A stretch of 64,000 bases of DNA from NCBI GenBank assembly GCA_973895155.1, contig OZ316894.1, positions 18,042,001-18,106,000 on the forward strand. The letters are read 5' to 3'. A program made the position numbers and the translations under genes. Below are positions 12,014 to 22,578 of the stretch, piece by piece (within the stretch, counting starts at the first letter, position 1; the number at the start of each line of letters is the position of its first letter). The DNA comes from Marsupella aquatica. Lineage: Eukaryota; Marchantiophyta. The notes below the pieces were generated by a model, which was not told the DNA's origin, did not search any database, and saw nothing but the letters and a program-made list of their open reading frames with translations.

Positions 12014-12883
12014 TCAAGTATCATGTGGAGCAGTAGCCTCTACGGTCATCATGCGTCGCACGCTCCGTAGTCCAATCGCCTGGCAGTGTCGGTGGTGAAC
12101 TGATGGCGATAGTGATTTGGTGAAGAGATCCGCACAGTTGTTTGCACTTGAAATCTGCAAAATGTTGATCTCTTTTCCATGTAACTCGTGGGTGTAGAAA
12201 TTTTTTGGAGCTATATGCTTCACGCGATCGCCTTTGATGAATCCTTTCGTGATCTGCTGTATACATGCTGCGTTATCCTCAAAAATGTTAGTAGGCTTCG
12301 TTAGTGGTGGTAGGCCGCATTTGGTGTTGATGTGATTTATAAAGGATCGTAACCAAACGGCTTCACAACTAGCCTCATGTAGAGCTAAGATTTCTGAGTG
12401 ATTCGATGAGGTTGCTGTTAGGGTCTGTTTCCCGCTTTTCCAAGAAAAAGTGGTACCCCCTATAGTAAAAACATATCCGGTTTGGGATTTTGCGGTATCA
12501 GTGTCGGAGAGATATCTGGCATCCGCATATCCTATGAGCTCGTGGTTTGCACCGAATGGGTAAAATAATCCGGTATCGGTGGTTCCACGTAGATATCTAA
12601 ATACGTGTTTAACTCCATTCCAGTGTCTGGCTGTGGGAGTTGCACTATGTCTGGATAGTAAGTTAACTGCAAATGCAATGTCTGGTCTGGTCTGATTTGC
12701 TAGGTACATTAATGCTCCTATCGCAGAAAGGTACGGAGTTTCTGGTCCTAATAGTGGTTCATGTTCTTCGCATTTGCGAAAATCATCAGTATTGTTTTCT
12801 AATGAACGTACGACCATTGGTGACGTCAATGGGTGTGCTAGGTTCATATTGAACTGTTTTAGGATCTTTTCAGTTTGTGTGGT
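12014..12883 (-). pseudogene. copia RNase H region and end of pol
   Basis: The final open part of the polyprotein, from the connection domain (MYLANQTRPDIAFAV) through a copia RNase H. The acidic residues are visible as GYADARYLSD, SEILALHEA, FEDNAAC and CADLFTKSL, and the normal stop is at 12014. YADARY has Arg where the family usually has Gly, compatible with a G-to-A change. It shares frame with the upstream Gag, protease, integrase and RT segments. Confidence 0.93.
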
Positions 12884-12886
12884 CTA

Positions 12887-13621
12887 ATGGAGCATCATGC
12901 CAGTGGGTAGGATCTCTAGTTGTAATCCTAAGCAAAAGTTTGTATGTCCAAGGTCTTTCATCTCAAATGTGGATTTAAGATTAGTGATAGTATCTTTTGT
13001 AATTTGGGGTGTCCCAAATATATTTAAGTCATCAACATAAATAGAAACGATGACATATTCATCATCCACATGTTTAATAAATAAACATGGTGTGATGGCA
13101 TCATGGGAAAAACCCATGCCAATCATTTCATCAGTAAATCTTTGATACCATACTCTGCCACTTTGTTTCAGGCCATATAATGCCTTCAACACGCGGATAG
13201 CTAGTCCGCGGCGAGTATTCCGTACAGTTGACACAGCGGTGTCGTTGTTATGAGTTACATGTGTAGATGACACATTAGGTGTAACTTGAGATAATTGTGT
13301 TATAATGTTATGTAAATATGGAATATGCGATTTAGCGCCTTGAGCTAAAGCTCGGCGACGTTGCTCCAACTCATGAGGTGATCGCATGTATAGACAAGTG
13401 TCTAAAGTACCATATAAGTATGCAGTTGCAACATCTAGTTGTCGCATCTGTAGTTGGTGGAAAATGGCAAATCCGATAAGGTATCAGAATGTTGTGCTAT
13501 CCAGAACCGGTGAGTAGGTTTCATCGTAATGAATTCCCGGTTGTTGGGTAAATCCTTTCCCTACCAAACGTGCTTTATAGCGTACAACTTGGCCTTTATC
13601 ATTTCTTTTGCGGACAAATGT
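12887..13621 (-). pseudogene. copia reverse transcriptase region, interrupted
   Basis: Between the TAG at 13622 and the TAG at 12884 the same frame encodes reverse transcriptase: KARLVGKGFTQQPG, YDETYSPV, QLDVATAYLYGTLD, ALYGLKQSGRVWYQRF and the catalytic YVDD box (IVSIYVDDLNIFG). A further TGA at 13484-13486 breaks it between the fingers and the palm. All palm motifs are present, so the break is a simple nonsense change and not a deletion. Confidence 0.94.
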
Positions 13622-13624
13622 CTA

Positions 13625-15271
13625 CTTGTAGCCAATTAGGTATATGTCTTGTGGTGTTGGCTCGACTGGGCCAAAAGTGTGTCTGCTTAGTAGGGAATCT
13701 AATTCTCCGTTTATAGCTTTTTGCCATTCAGGCCAATCTGGTCTGTTTTGGCATTCTAAGATAGATATTGGTTCGGGTGTATCGTCAGTGATATGTGTTG
13801 CCACCATTAATGCAAAAGCATCATCTATTAAAGTAGTATTTCTATCCCACATCGCACATGTGTGTGCATAGTGGATAGAGATCTCTTCATGAGTTGTGGA
13901 TTTGGTATGATCGACATCAGGTGAAGGTGGTATAGATGAACCACGCCTTCTTGGTTGTTTATCCTTTGATCCCAAGGGTCTACCTCGTTTTGCACGAGGT
14001 TGGGATGTACTTGCTGGCTCACTTGATAATTCGATGCGAGCAGATGCTCTCGCAGTTGGAATATGTGAGCGGGTAAGTTGTGATGTGTCAACGAAAGCGT
14101 CAGGAAGTTCTTCCAAAATCTTGTGGAGTTGCAAAATTCGTTGGACTTCTTTCTCCCCTTGATTCGTTCTAAGGTCTTGCCAAAATGGCGAGTGTCTTTC
14201 CCACTCCAAAGGTGGTTGTGGGTGTTCAGGGGTTATGAATGGTGGGTAAATGTGTTCATCAAAATGGCAATCTAGAAATCTGGCTTTAAAAACGTCGCCA
14301 GTTGTAGGCTCCATATATCGGATTATGGACGGTGAGTCGAATCCAATGTATATCCCCAACTGTTGTTGGGGTCCCATCTTGGTTCGTTTGGGTGGAGTAA
14401 TGGGGACCATTACTTGACATCCAAATGAACGAAGATGTGATAGGTCAGGTTTAATACCATGAGCAATTTGGTATGGGCTATAGGTATTAAAAGCTGATGG
14501 GCGGTATTGGATTAATGCATTGGCCTGTAATATGGCGTGTCCCCATGCTGAGACAGGGAGTTTTGACTGCATTAGTAATGGGCGTGCAATTAACTGAAGG
14601 CATTTTATGATTGCTTCAGCTAATCCGTTCTGAAAGTGCACGTAGGGTACAGGGTATTGTACGTCGATGCCAAGTGATGTACAAAAGTCATCAAATGTTT
14701 CGGATGTGAATTCCCCTGCATTGTCCACCCTTAGTGTCTTAATGGGGTGATCTGAGAATTGTGCTTTCACGCGCAAGATTTGCGCCAGGATACGAGGCAT
14801 AACCATGTTTCTCGTTGAAAGCAGTGTCACATTTGACCATTTAGTTGATGCGTCGATTAATACCATGAAGTAGCGGAAAGGTCCACTCGGTGGGTTGATT
14901 GGCTCGCAAACATCTGCGTGGATTATTTCCAAGAATTGGGGTATTTTAGTTGGCAATTTTGATGTCGTGGGCCTTGTTATTAACTTGCCGCGTGAGCATG
15001 CAGTGCATGGGGTGCTCACTGGGATGTGGCGTGTATTGATTGGAATGCCACTTGAATTCTTAATGATTTTTGTTAACATTGATTGGCCAGGGTGGCCAAG
15101 GCGTGCATGCCATAGCGCATGCAATTCGCTTGTGTTGGCATTGTTATGCTGACATTCAATATGAGTTACATAAAACCCGCAAGGATACGAGAAAAATGTT
15201 TCTTTAATTATTTTCCCCGTAGGGGTATTTTCAACCAAGTGAATGACCTCTTGGTCTCTGGTATCGCCAGT
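13625..15271 (-). pseudogene. copia integrase region
   Basis: After stops at 15293 and 15272 the frame runs open for more than 530 codons. It shows the N-terminal zinc-binding HHCC region (HARLGHP ... CTAC), the core catalytic triad as HAD, RVDNAGEF and NGLAEAII, and the C-terminal GKR-like segment including SHLRSFGCQ, LGIYIGFDSPS and FLDCHFDE. The tail leads into the pol linker (RPDWPEWQKAI). It ends at a TAG at 13622-13624, in the position where this family has Trp or another coding residue just before the reverse transcriptase. Integrase inserts the cDNA into host DNA. Confidence 0.94.
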
Positions 15272-15295
15272 TTAGACATGTAGCCCATTTGCTCA

Positions 15296-16672
15296 TATAT
15301 CTCTAAAGCTGAGGAGATTACGAGTTGTGTTTGGGGCAAAAATGGCAGATTCTATGTGTATTTTGGTACCCTGCGGGAGTCTAATAGAAGCTGGGCCGAA
15401 GCCCTCTTCTATTTGACTAGGACCATTTATAGTGGTCAGGGACCTATGTGATGGTGTAATCATGTGAAAAAGGTGTTTATCCTGGAGGATAGTATGTGTC
15501 GTGGCACTGTCAATGATACATGTGCTTAGACTATTTAAGTCTGGTGTAGTGGAGCTACTGGCCACTAAGTGTGCCTCGGGTTGGGCGGGTAGGTCTGAGA
15601 AGTCTTGGAATGGGTCACTAGACTCCATAAATGCCCCGTGGGTTTCACGGGGTGGTGGCCTTGAGGTTTGTCCATCCTGGATGGACCGTTGATATAAATC
15701 TCTAAGGTGTTGCGGGATTCTACAGTTTCTCGCGAGGTGGTTTGTCATACCACATTCATGGCATTTCGGTCGTTCCCGTTGTTGTCGGGATTGTGACCGA
15801 TCATTCCTACGGTTGTTGTTGTATGGTCTACCACCACCGCGTCCTCCGCGTCCGCCACGTCCGCCTCGTCCTCCTCGTCCATCTCGTTCTCCGCGTCCTC
15901 GAAAGGGTCATTGGGAGTTATATTGTGGACGTTGGTTATAGAAACTCCCCCTGTTGTGGGTGTTTCTACGGTTGCTATTCTTAGTGCGTTTAGTGCTTTG
16001 CCTCGATGTGGAGGGTTCAGCATTTTCTATGTTGTGGGTTTCATTCTCTTGTCCTGAGGGCAATGTGCCTGCAGGGCGTTTTCTTGAGTTTACCAAAAGG
16101 AGCTCTTGGTTTCTTTCGGTGACTAGGAGGTGGGCTATGAGCTCGGAGTATTGCCCGAACTTCATGTTTTGATACTGTGTTGATAGCCACACATTCGATG
16201 AATGAAATGTTGACAAGGTCTTCTCTAGCAGATCCTTGTCCGTAACTGGCTCGCCACATAGTGCGAGGGTTGAGGTTATTCTAAAGAGTTCACTATTGTA
16301 GGCTGATATCGAGGTAAAGTCCTGGACTCGCAGGTTTAGCCAGTCTTGCCTGGTTCTAGGTAATTTGACCAGTTTTTGGTGGTCGAATCGGGTCTGTAGC
16401 GCTGTCCATAGTTCCCGAGGGGTCGAAAGGTGCATGTATTGTCTTTGGAGGAATCTATGGATATGGCGTCTCAGGAATACTAGAGCTTTAGATTCGTTGG
16501 CTTTAGTCAATGGGTCTGGTTGTGGTTCGCCGATAAGGATAGGTTGAGCGAGCCCTATCGCAGGGAGTAGGGTTAGCGAGGTTAGGTTTTCTTTTAGGTT
16601 CATGGACCATTCTAGGTAGTTTCCGCCATCGATTTCTAGGGCGGGGAAGGTGAGTTTCTCAAGGTTGGCCAT
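15296..16672 (-). pseudogene. copia Gag, zinc knuckle and protease part, interrupted
   Basis: The Gag start is taken at the ATG at 16672 (MANLEKLTFPALE), although the frame is open to 16738. The next ~190 residues are a UBN2-type Gag capsid domain, with the words NYLEWSMNLKENL and LWTALQTRFDHQK. A TGA at 15908-15910 interrupts the frame. Beyond it, still in frame, come an Arg-Gly-Gly repeat stretch and a CCHC zinc knuckle (CHECGMTNHLARNC, about 15722-15765). An aspartic protease core then contains IDSATTHTI (Asp-Ser-Ala in place of the commoner Asp-Ser-Gly). The segment ends at a second TGA, 15293-15295. Gag binds element RNA and forms the particle; the protease would mature the polyprotein. 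The open antisense frames here are shadows. Confidence 0.93.
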
Positions 16673-18290
16673 CTCTAGGGTCCTGGTGTGCAACGGTGGT
16701 GTGCGTGTTGATATATAATATATATAGTCAAAAGACAATGCACATTTGCCGCATGCAATGGTGGAAAAAGGGGTTGAGGAAAGCGATCTAAGTCATTGGC
16801 GAGTAAAGCAAGAATGATTGGGTTTTTGCAGAATTTAGGGTTTGCACTTATTAAGTTGGTTTTCTTTGTAAATGTATAACTGCAAGGTTTCCTTTGTAAT
16901 TGCTATTTCCTTTGTGAAGCTGTGCAGTTATCCGGTTGTGCACTTAGGGTTGCAGTTATGGGTGATTGTTTAGTCGTGCCCTGGTTAAGTGCACATGCGT
17001 CTTTTGTAAAGTTAATTTTCTTTGTTACAGTGTGCAGTTCTGGAGGTTTTGCGGTTATGTGCTCTTATTTGGTTAAGTGCATGGATTGCTTGGTGTGCAG
17101 GAAATGACTTTGTAAAAACTGTGCAATCAAGGAGGGAGGTTTGCTTATCGGTTTTCTCTCGTCATCCTGCCTCGCAATGTTGCTCAATTGACACCTCTTG
17201 GTGGCCCCCTTCACGCCTCTTCGTGTGACCTTCGAATCTCCGTTTTACTTGTGGCCTTCTTTCACCGATCGATTTCTGCTCATCATTCTTCTCGATTGAA
17301 TTTTGTTGTCCCTTATGAAGTCGTGACTTCCTTCCTTCGTCGCTCTATTGTGGCTAACTTTTCTTTTCTTCTGCTGTGTGTGATCTTAAGTCCGTCTCTC
17401 CATTTTTGCCTTCAAAGGTCTCTTCTTCCTGCATTCGGCATTCGCTACTGCCTCGATTCTCTTCGTCGAGAAAAGTCTTATGGCCTACTGCAAAACTGTG
17501 GCGCTCCTATTTCGGCAGCAACATTCTTTCGCTCTCTTTTGGCTCCACTTTTTTTTTCTTCTCAATCTCTTCAATGCTTCATCCAGACTGCCGTTGTTCG
17601 ATCAGGTTCTGCTTCTAAGATTTTCTCTTTTACTTTGTTAGTTTGCCTCCTTGCTGGTTCGCTCCATCGGATTCCTCAGTCTGCCTTATCAACATCGATC
17701 TCTTCCGAAAATCGTCTTCGTGCTGTGTTCTTTTCGCCTTTTCGCCTCTTCCCTTCGATAGTCCAGTACGGTACCGGTGCCTCAATCCTCTATTCCTTTC
17801 TTTCTTCCGTAAGAAAACTATCGCGAGTCTAATTTGCACTGCGCTCCTAGTCCGGTTTCGCCTCGACCTTCAACCTTCAATCGATCGCGATTTTGCTACA
17901 CCTCTCAGCGATCGTCTATGGACAGTCATCACAACACTCATCTATGAGCAATTAGCACAGCAGAAACGTTGAGAGCGAAAGCAGCATTAATGGCAATGGA
18001 GATGTTTCATGCTTCCTGAAACAATGCAAATTCAATCTAATAGGTCATTGTTCCTTATCTCCTCCAATCTCCGTAGGCTTTCCAAAGTTTCTTCGCTTCT
18101 TCTCCTCCAATGAGTCCGAATCGGTGTCCTTATGAATTCTCTGTCTTTCTGCCCTCAACTCTTTGATCTTGGGTCCTATGTCCTTATGAATTCTATGTTT
18201 CTCGGTCCTCTCGATCCGCCATTCAACCTTCAAAAAAATTCAATCATCCATGGTCTTCTCCTTTCTCTTTTCGCTCCGCTGGCCGAGACT
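16673..18290 (-). other. Long 5' leader of the copia element
   Basis: About 1.6 kb between the primer-binding site and the Gag start has no domain-bearing frame. On the coding strand it is purine-rich, and open frames on the opposite strand (for example 17188-17832 +) are by-products of that bias. A sentence-like repeat 'tccttatgaattct' occurs twice at about 18127 and 18180. The leader probably carries packaging and dimerisation signals, but none is recognisable. It is long for an element with such short LTRs. Confidence 0.7.
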
Positions 18291-18304
18291 TTGTGCTGAT
18301 AACG
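18291..18304 (-). promoter_or_regulatory. Primer-binding site next to the 5' LTR
   Basis: Directly after the 5' LTR, the coding strand reads CGTTATCAGCACAA. This resembles the initiator-tRNA-Met-type primer site of many copia elements (TGGTATCAGAGC), sharing TATCAG. The match is imperfect, so the primer tRNA is not certain; a half-tRNA or another tRNA is possible. Confidence 0.65.
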
Positions 18305-18413
18305 TGTTGGAGTTGAATGAGAATGAATATCTGAATAGCCATGAGTGGTGGTACATATAGTCATGTCTGGTGACCGGCTGGTCCGGTCATCCGGCTAGAG
18401 GTAGAGTCTAACA
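18305..18413 (-). repeat. 5' LTR of the copia element (109 bp)
   Basis: Base-for-base the same as 11593-11701 by eye. On the element's coding strand it begins TGTTAGACTC and ends CTCCAACA, with TGTT/AACA terminal inverted repeats. The adjacent host sequence is CAAAA, the target duplication. At 109 bp it is very short for a copia LTR (commonly a few hundred bases) and has little room for U3 promoter, R and U5. Confidence 0.96.
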
Positions 18414-18446
18414 CAAAAGTCTTTATAAATGTAAAGTGAGGCGCAT

Positions 18447-20024
18447 GGAGGGATATGCTTAATTGGCCCCCCTCCTGGAGATTCTTTGCTTAATTAACCC
18501 CCTGGAAATTATTTTGCCCCAATCAACCTCCTCTTTATGATCTATACCCTTTGTTCTTGTCTGGGTTCTTATAAAGTGAGTTTTCAGCCTTACAAAGACC
18601 AAACTGGGTGACATTGCAATGTACCCATTCAACCACAAACTATGTGGTGACAGGGGAAAAATGACAGCGACTGTGCAACTATCGAACAACAACGTTATCA
18701 TGCACAACTAAACTGCAGGCGTTTGCACATTTGTGCCGCCTGTATCTATGCGAATACATTGACATCAATGTCTTCACTTTGTAAAAGGATTTCCATATTT
18801 TTTGATATCCTTCCATTATGTCTTTTGTCCATGCTCAAGCGTTAGCAACTTTTATAAGCTTTTCACGAAGTGCACAACACACAGACCTGCCACCATCGAG
18901 ACCTGCCACTAGTGTCAGCCATTAACCCCCCGCCTAAATGGCTTGGGCGAGCAAAATAGTCTCTTGCTGGAAAAAATGCTAAGTGTGGTGTGAATACAAT
19001 GTCCACAGTGTCTTCTGAAACCACCAGTTCGGCCATTTACCCCCGCCCGAATGGCTTGGGTGAGCAACATATACTCTCGATGGAAAAGATGCTAAGTGTG
19101 GTAAGAAGACAATGTCCACAAGGTCTTCTTACACTCTTTGGAGGTATTAGAAAACCCTCAAACCCCAACCCTAAAATATTTGTCATTTTCTTGCAATGTA
19201 TATCCTTCCAGTTTGCAATTTTAATTGTTGGGTGACCAATTTGTGATTGATGTGGTGTTAAGGGTCTCATAAATTTTTGAGACTACCTCCAACTGGAGGT
19301 TTTTTCTATATTCAATTTGCATCTAGTAATAGATACTGGTCCCCCATTAACATTTCACTCGCTGGTTTTATAATGTAAAATCTGGCTATTACTTAGTCTT
19401 GGGTTGTTTCCCTTTCATTTGATTGTCTTACTACTTTATAGCCATGGTTCTTGCTAAGTGCATTCATATAATTCATGGCTGAATCATGATCAGACATTAC
19501 CAATTAAATTATACAAACTCTCCATATGAAGGGCTATTTAGCTTTTAGGGTCTAAGGATTTAGGGTGTTAGGTCTGGATGGTGGTAGGTACGTGTGCAGT
19601 GCGCCTTGTGAAAGATACTTAAAGTTGTTACTGTTCGAGCGGGGACAAAAGACGGAATGGGAGGATATAAAATAAATGTGGAAATCCATTTACAAAGTGA
19701 AGACATTCATGTTAGTTGCATTCACATAAGATAACACTAATATCGATAGAAGTGGCGAGTACGTGAAAATTTTGTGTAGTTCAGTTCTGCGCATGGTAAT
19801 AGTTGTTGTTCAATCTTTGCACGGTCACTGTGATTTTTGCCTGATCACTGTATAGTTTGTGGTTGAATAGGTACAGTGCAGTGTCACCCAGATTGGTCTT
19901 TTAAGGCTTCAAACTCACATTATAAGATCAAAGTGTACGGATCATAAAGAGGGGGCTGATTGGGGCTCAATGGGTTGATTAAGCAAAACATCTCAAGGAG
20001 GGGGCCTATTAAGTATATCCCTCC
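18447..20024. mobile_element. Fold-back DNA element with about 450-bp terminal inverted repeats
   Basis: The left arm (18447 to about 18900) and right arm (about 19575 to 20024) are reverse complements of each other along their whole length, with scattered mismatches and small gaps. Matching landmarks include ggagggatat/atatccctcc at the ends, gcttaatt(a/g)aaccc with its reverse, ccccaatca(a/g)cc, ctgggtgacattgca, attcaaccacaaacta, atgtcttcactttgtaaa and gtcttttgtcc. The middle (about 650 bp) has no transposase frame but carries a direct repeat of about 97 bp (18920-19016 and 19034-19129). This is the architecture of a non-autonomous fold-back/MITE-like element. No target duplication is obvious at the ends, and it lies immediately after the copia element's flank. 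Confidence 0.85.
18920..19129 (+). repeat. Two ~97-bp direct repeats in the centre of the fold-back element
   Basis: Units 18920-19016 and 19034-19129 share ccgcc(t/c)(a/g)aatggcttggg, gagcaa, tggaaaa(a/g)atgctaagtgtggt and acaatgtccaca(g/a)(t/g)gtcttct. They differ by scattered substitutions, so the duplication is not recent. Confidence 0.85.
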
Positions 20025-20829
20025 TTTCTTTACTAAGTTTATGGTTTTTATTGAATTGAGTGTCATTAATAAAACACATTTAATTAATAGGTGCACACAT
20101 ATTAGCACCTTTGTGTCATAACACAATTGTACTTTTCATTGGTCACTCACTACCTTTGTATCTTAGAACTTTACTTTTCATTGGTCACTCAATAAATGCT
20201 TTTCTTTGCATGTGGTCTATTTATATTATTTTATCTCACTCACACTTAGTATGTATTCTAGTTCTAATCTTTTATTAACGTACATATCACTACAAGACAA
20301 AATATCAAGCATGTTCCAAGATGAACATGCTATAATGACAAAATCTCTCTCTTGGAAACTGATGTCTAGGTGTGAGCACAATATAATGTTCTTCCTGAAT
20401 ATAGGCCCTCTCAAGTAATTTAACCTTAGCAACCCTTAATTGTGGTGTACAGTGCTCCAACTAACCTAATCAGATGCTAGAGTTAAGTACCAACACTACC
20501 AATATTGCTTATCCATCCTTTTGAGAAAAGCAATGATCTGGTTAAACATGGTGGTTAAATGGTTGTGGTAGTTGACATTGATTGATATTCAATTTGGAAC
20601 AAGTGCCCGTTAAAAATATACCCAGTATAATTGAGTACTGTGCTTTCCCATCCATTATCCATCATAGAAACTTGATGTGACACATAGCTCATATCTTGCC
20701 CAGAATTTGTCAAGATTTTACCAAGGGCTACTTTCTTTGAGGGTTGATAGAGCACTTTCCTAAGAACATTCCCATCCATTGTGCCATTGCAACTAGGTAA
20801 TAGGAGGAGTAGCAAGGGGGTTGGCAAGT
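20025..20829. other. AT-rich spacer, nothing recognised
   Basis: About 800 bases between the fold-back element and the tandem array. There is one short internal duplication around 20128-20195 ('acttttcattggtcactca' twice). Open frames are short, overlap on both strands and show no domain. Confidence 0.5.
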
Positions 20830-21663
20830 TGGATTTTTCTGCAGAGTTTTTTACTTGTCATCTCTATTTACATCTCTATTTAAGTTCAAACTTCCAAGGG
20901 GCATCTTGGAAGGTTAGAATGGAATCAATTTTTCTGCAAGGTGTTTTTACTCCCATCTCTATTTACGTTCAAGTAATTGGTAATAAGGCTGGTGTCCCAA
21001 ACTTCCAAGGGGCATCTTGGAAGGTTAGCATGGAATCATTTTTTCTGCAAGGTTTTTTGTACTCCTCATCTCTATTTACCTTCAAGTAACTGGTAATCAG
21101 GCTAGTCTTCCAAACTTCCTTGGGTATCTTGGAAGGTTAGCATGGAATTCTTTTTTCTTCAAGGGTTTTTACTCCTTATCTCTATTTACGTTCAATAAAT
21201 TGGTACTGAGGCTAGACACTATCTCAAACTTTTGAGGGGCATCTTGGAAGGCTCGCATGTAATATTTTATATGTAAGATTTTGTTACTCCTCATCTCTAT
21301 TTACTGTCAAGTGTTAGTAATGAGGCTAGACATTGTCCCAAACTTTTGAGGGCATCTTGGAAGGTTAGCATGAGAATGTTTTCCCCGCAAGGGTTTTTTA
21401 CTTCTCATCTCTAATTACATTCAAGTAATTGTGAATGAGGCTAGCCAGTGTCTTCCCGAGTGTCTTAAACTTGTGAGGGGCATCTTTGAAGGGCATCTTG
21501 GAAGCATAGCATGGAACATGTTTTTTCACTCCTCATCTCTGTTTACATCTCTATTAATGTTCAAGTAATTGGTAATCAGGCTAGTGTCCCCAACCGAGGG
21601 GCATCTTGGGAGGTTAGCATGGAATCTTTTTTCCCTAAAGGTTTTTTTACTACTCATCTCAGT
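20830..21663 (+). repeat. Tandem array, about 7-8 units of ~115 bp
   Basis: The anchor 'catctctatttac' recurs at about 20858, 20957, 21067, 21177, 21293, 21408 and 21534, giving a period of 99-126 bp. Each unit also has 'ggggcatcttggaaggtta', 'catggaat', a T-rich run after 'ctgcaagg' and 'caagtaattggtaatgaggcta'. Units differ by substitutions and small indels. The array is non-coding. Confidence 0.9.
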
Positions 21664-21805
21664 CTATTTACGTTCAAGTAATTATGGATCCCCATGTAAA
21701 GCTCCTTTCCAAAATGCCTGGAAGCACATGCAGTCTATTTACGTTCAAGTACTTATGGATCCCCATGTAAAGCTCCTTTCCAAAATGTCTGGAAGCACAT
21801 GCAGT
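21664..21805 (+). repeat. 71-bp unit tandemly duplicated
   Basis: Two copies (21664-21734 and 21735-21805) of 'tctatttacgttcaagta(a/c)tt' followed by 'atggatccccatgtaaagc', then 'tttccaaaatg(c/t)ctggaagcacatgcag'. They are nearly identical and start with the same sequence as the preceding 115-bp array, so they probably arose from its last unit. Confidence 0.92.
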
Positions 21806-22387
21806 CACATCAACACTATTGGTCACAAACAAGAATAATTTGTTATGCAAGAATAACCCACACATGATTATTTGAATTTGAGACAACTTGAAGAAAATCA
21901 GTTAGACCTTGTAACTATAAAACAATGGAAACTCAAAAATACCATTTCAAATAAACAAAGAAAGGGGTGGAAATGGGGTAAAAAATGTTTGGATGGGTTG
22001 TGATTGATGTATTGGTGTTTTCCAGTAAATTGTATGAGTTTTGCATTTAATTAGCAATTTGGAAATAACCATGGATAGAAAAGAAACTTTTCAACTAGTG
22101 TAACACTTACCAAGGTGATCTAAGACATTATTTGGCTACTACGGACAGGGAATATGAAGAGAACATAAAAAATTCTTTGACTACTATGGATAAAGGAATA
22201 ATAAAGGAACATAAGAAATCCTTTGGCTTCTTTAGCATTATGCATGAGCTCTATGTACATAGGAATACCAAATTAAGGAAAGTTGTGACCATGAATAATT
22301 TCCTTTTTTTCCTCTCATTTCCATGTTCAAACCTATTGCAGTATGCAACTCTTCATTTGCTCTACCTTGTTGAATAACATCAAACGT

Positions 22388-22578
22388 ACATAACCAAGGG
22401 GTCCTCAAACTAATTGGTAACGAGGCTCAAAACTTACATAACCAAGGGATCCTCAAACTAATTGGTAAAGACTCTCAAAACTTACATAACCAAGGGATCC
22501 TCGAACTAATTGGTAAAGAGACTCAAAACTTATATAACCAAGGGGACCTCAACTAATTGGTAAAGAGTCTCAAAACTC
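22388..22578 (+). repeat. 48-bp unit, four tandem copies
   Basis: Copies begin at 22388, 22436, 22484 and 22532. Each reads 'acataaccaaggg(g/a)(t/a)cctc', then 'aactaattggta', then '(c/a)(g/a)ag(g/a)ctcaaaactt'. The last copy is slightly shorter. The core 'ctaattggta' is shared with the 115-bp array and with sequence near 23003. Confidence 0.93.

Larger units (their letters stand above)
11593..18413 (-). mobile_element. Complete Ty1/copia LTR retrotransposon, 6.82 kb, coding region broken by stops
   Basis: Full-length element in minus orientation. Its ends are two apparently identical 109-bp LTRs (5' LTR 18305-18413, 3' LTR 11593-11701), beginning TGTT and ending AACA, flanked by the 5-bp target duplication CAAAA (11588-11592 and 18414-18418). 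A tRNA primer-binding-like site follows the 5' LTR and a polypurine tract precedes the 3' LTR. The order Gag, zinc knuckle, protease, integrase, reverse transcriptase, RNase H is the copia order. The gag-pol frame carries six in-frame stops, so this copy cannot make a complete polyprotein. It sits in a duplicated hairpin repeat, which supplies a near-perfect picture of the empty site. Confidence 0.97.

Noticed and set aside
15742-16023. Acidic (Glu/Asp-rich) minus-strand frame and its plus-strand counterpart
   Set aside because: Off-frame reading of the Arg-Gly-Gly repeat between Gag and the zinc knuckle; the true frame continues through the TGA at 15908.
17188-17972. Plus-strand frames of 214 and 109 codons
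   Set aside because: They lie antisense to the purine-rich leader of the copia element; the Ser/Phe/Leu-rich composition is a by-product of pyrimidine-rich sequence.
20830-22578. Regularly spaced repeats reminiscent of a CRISPR array
   Set aside because: Units are continuous tandem copies without unique spacers, in a plant nuclear context.
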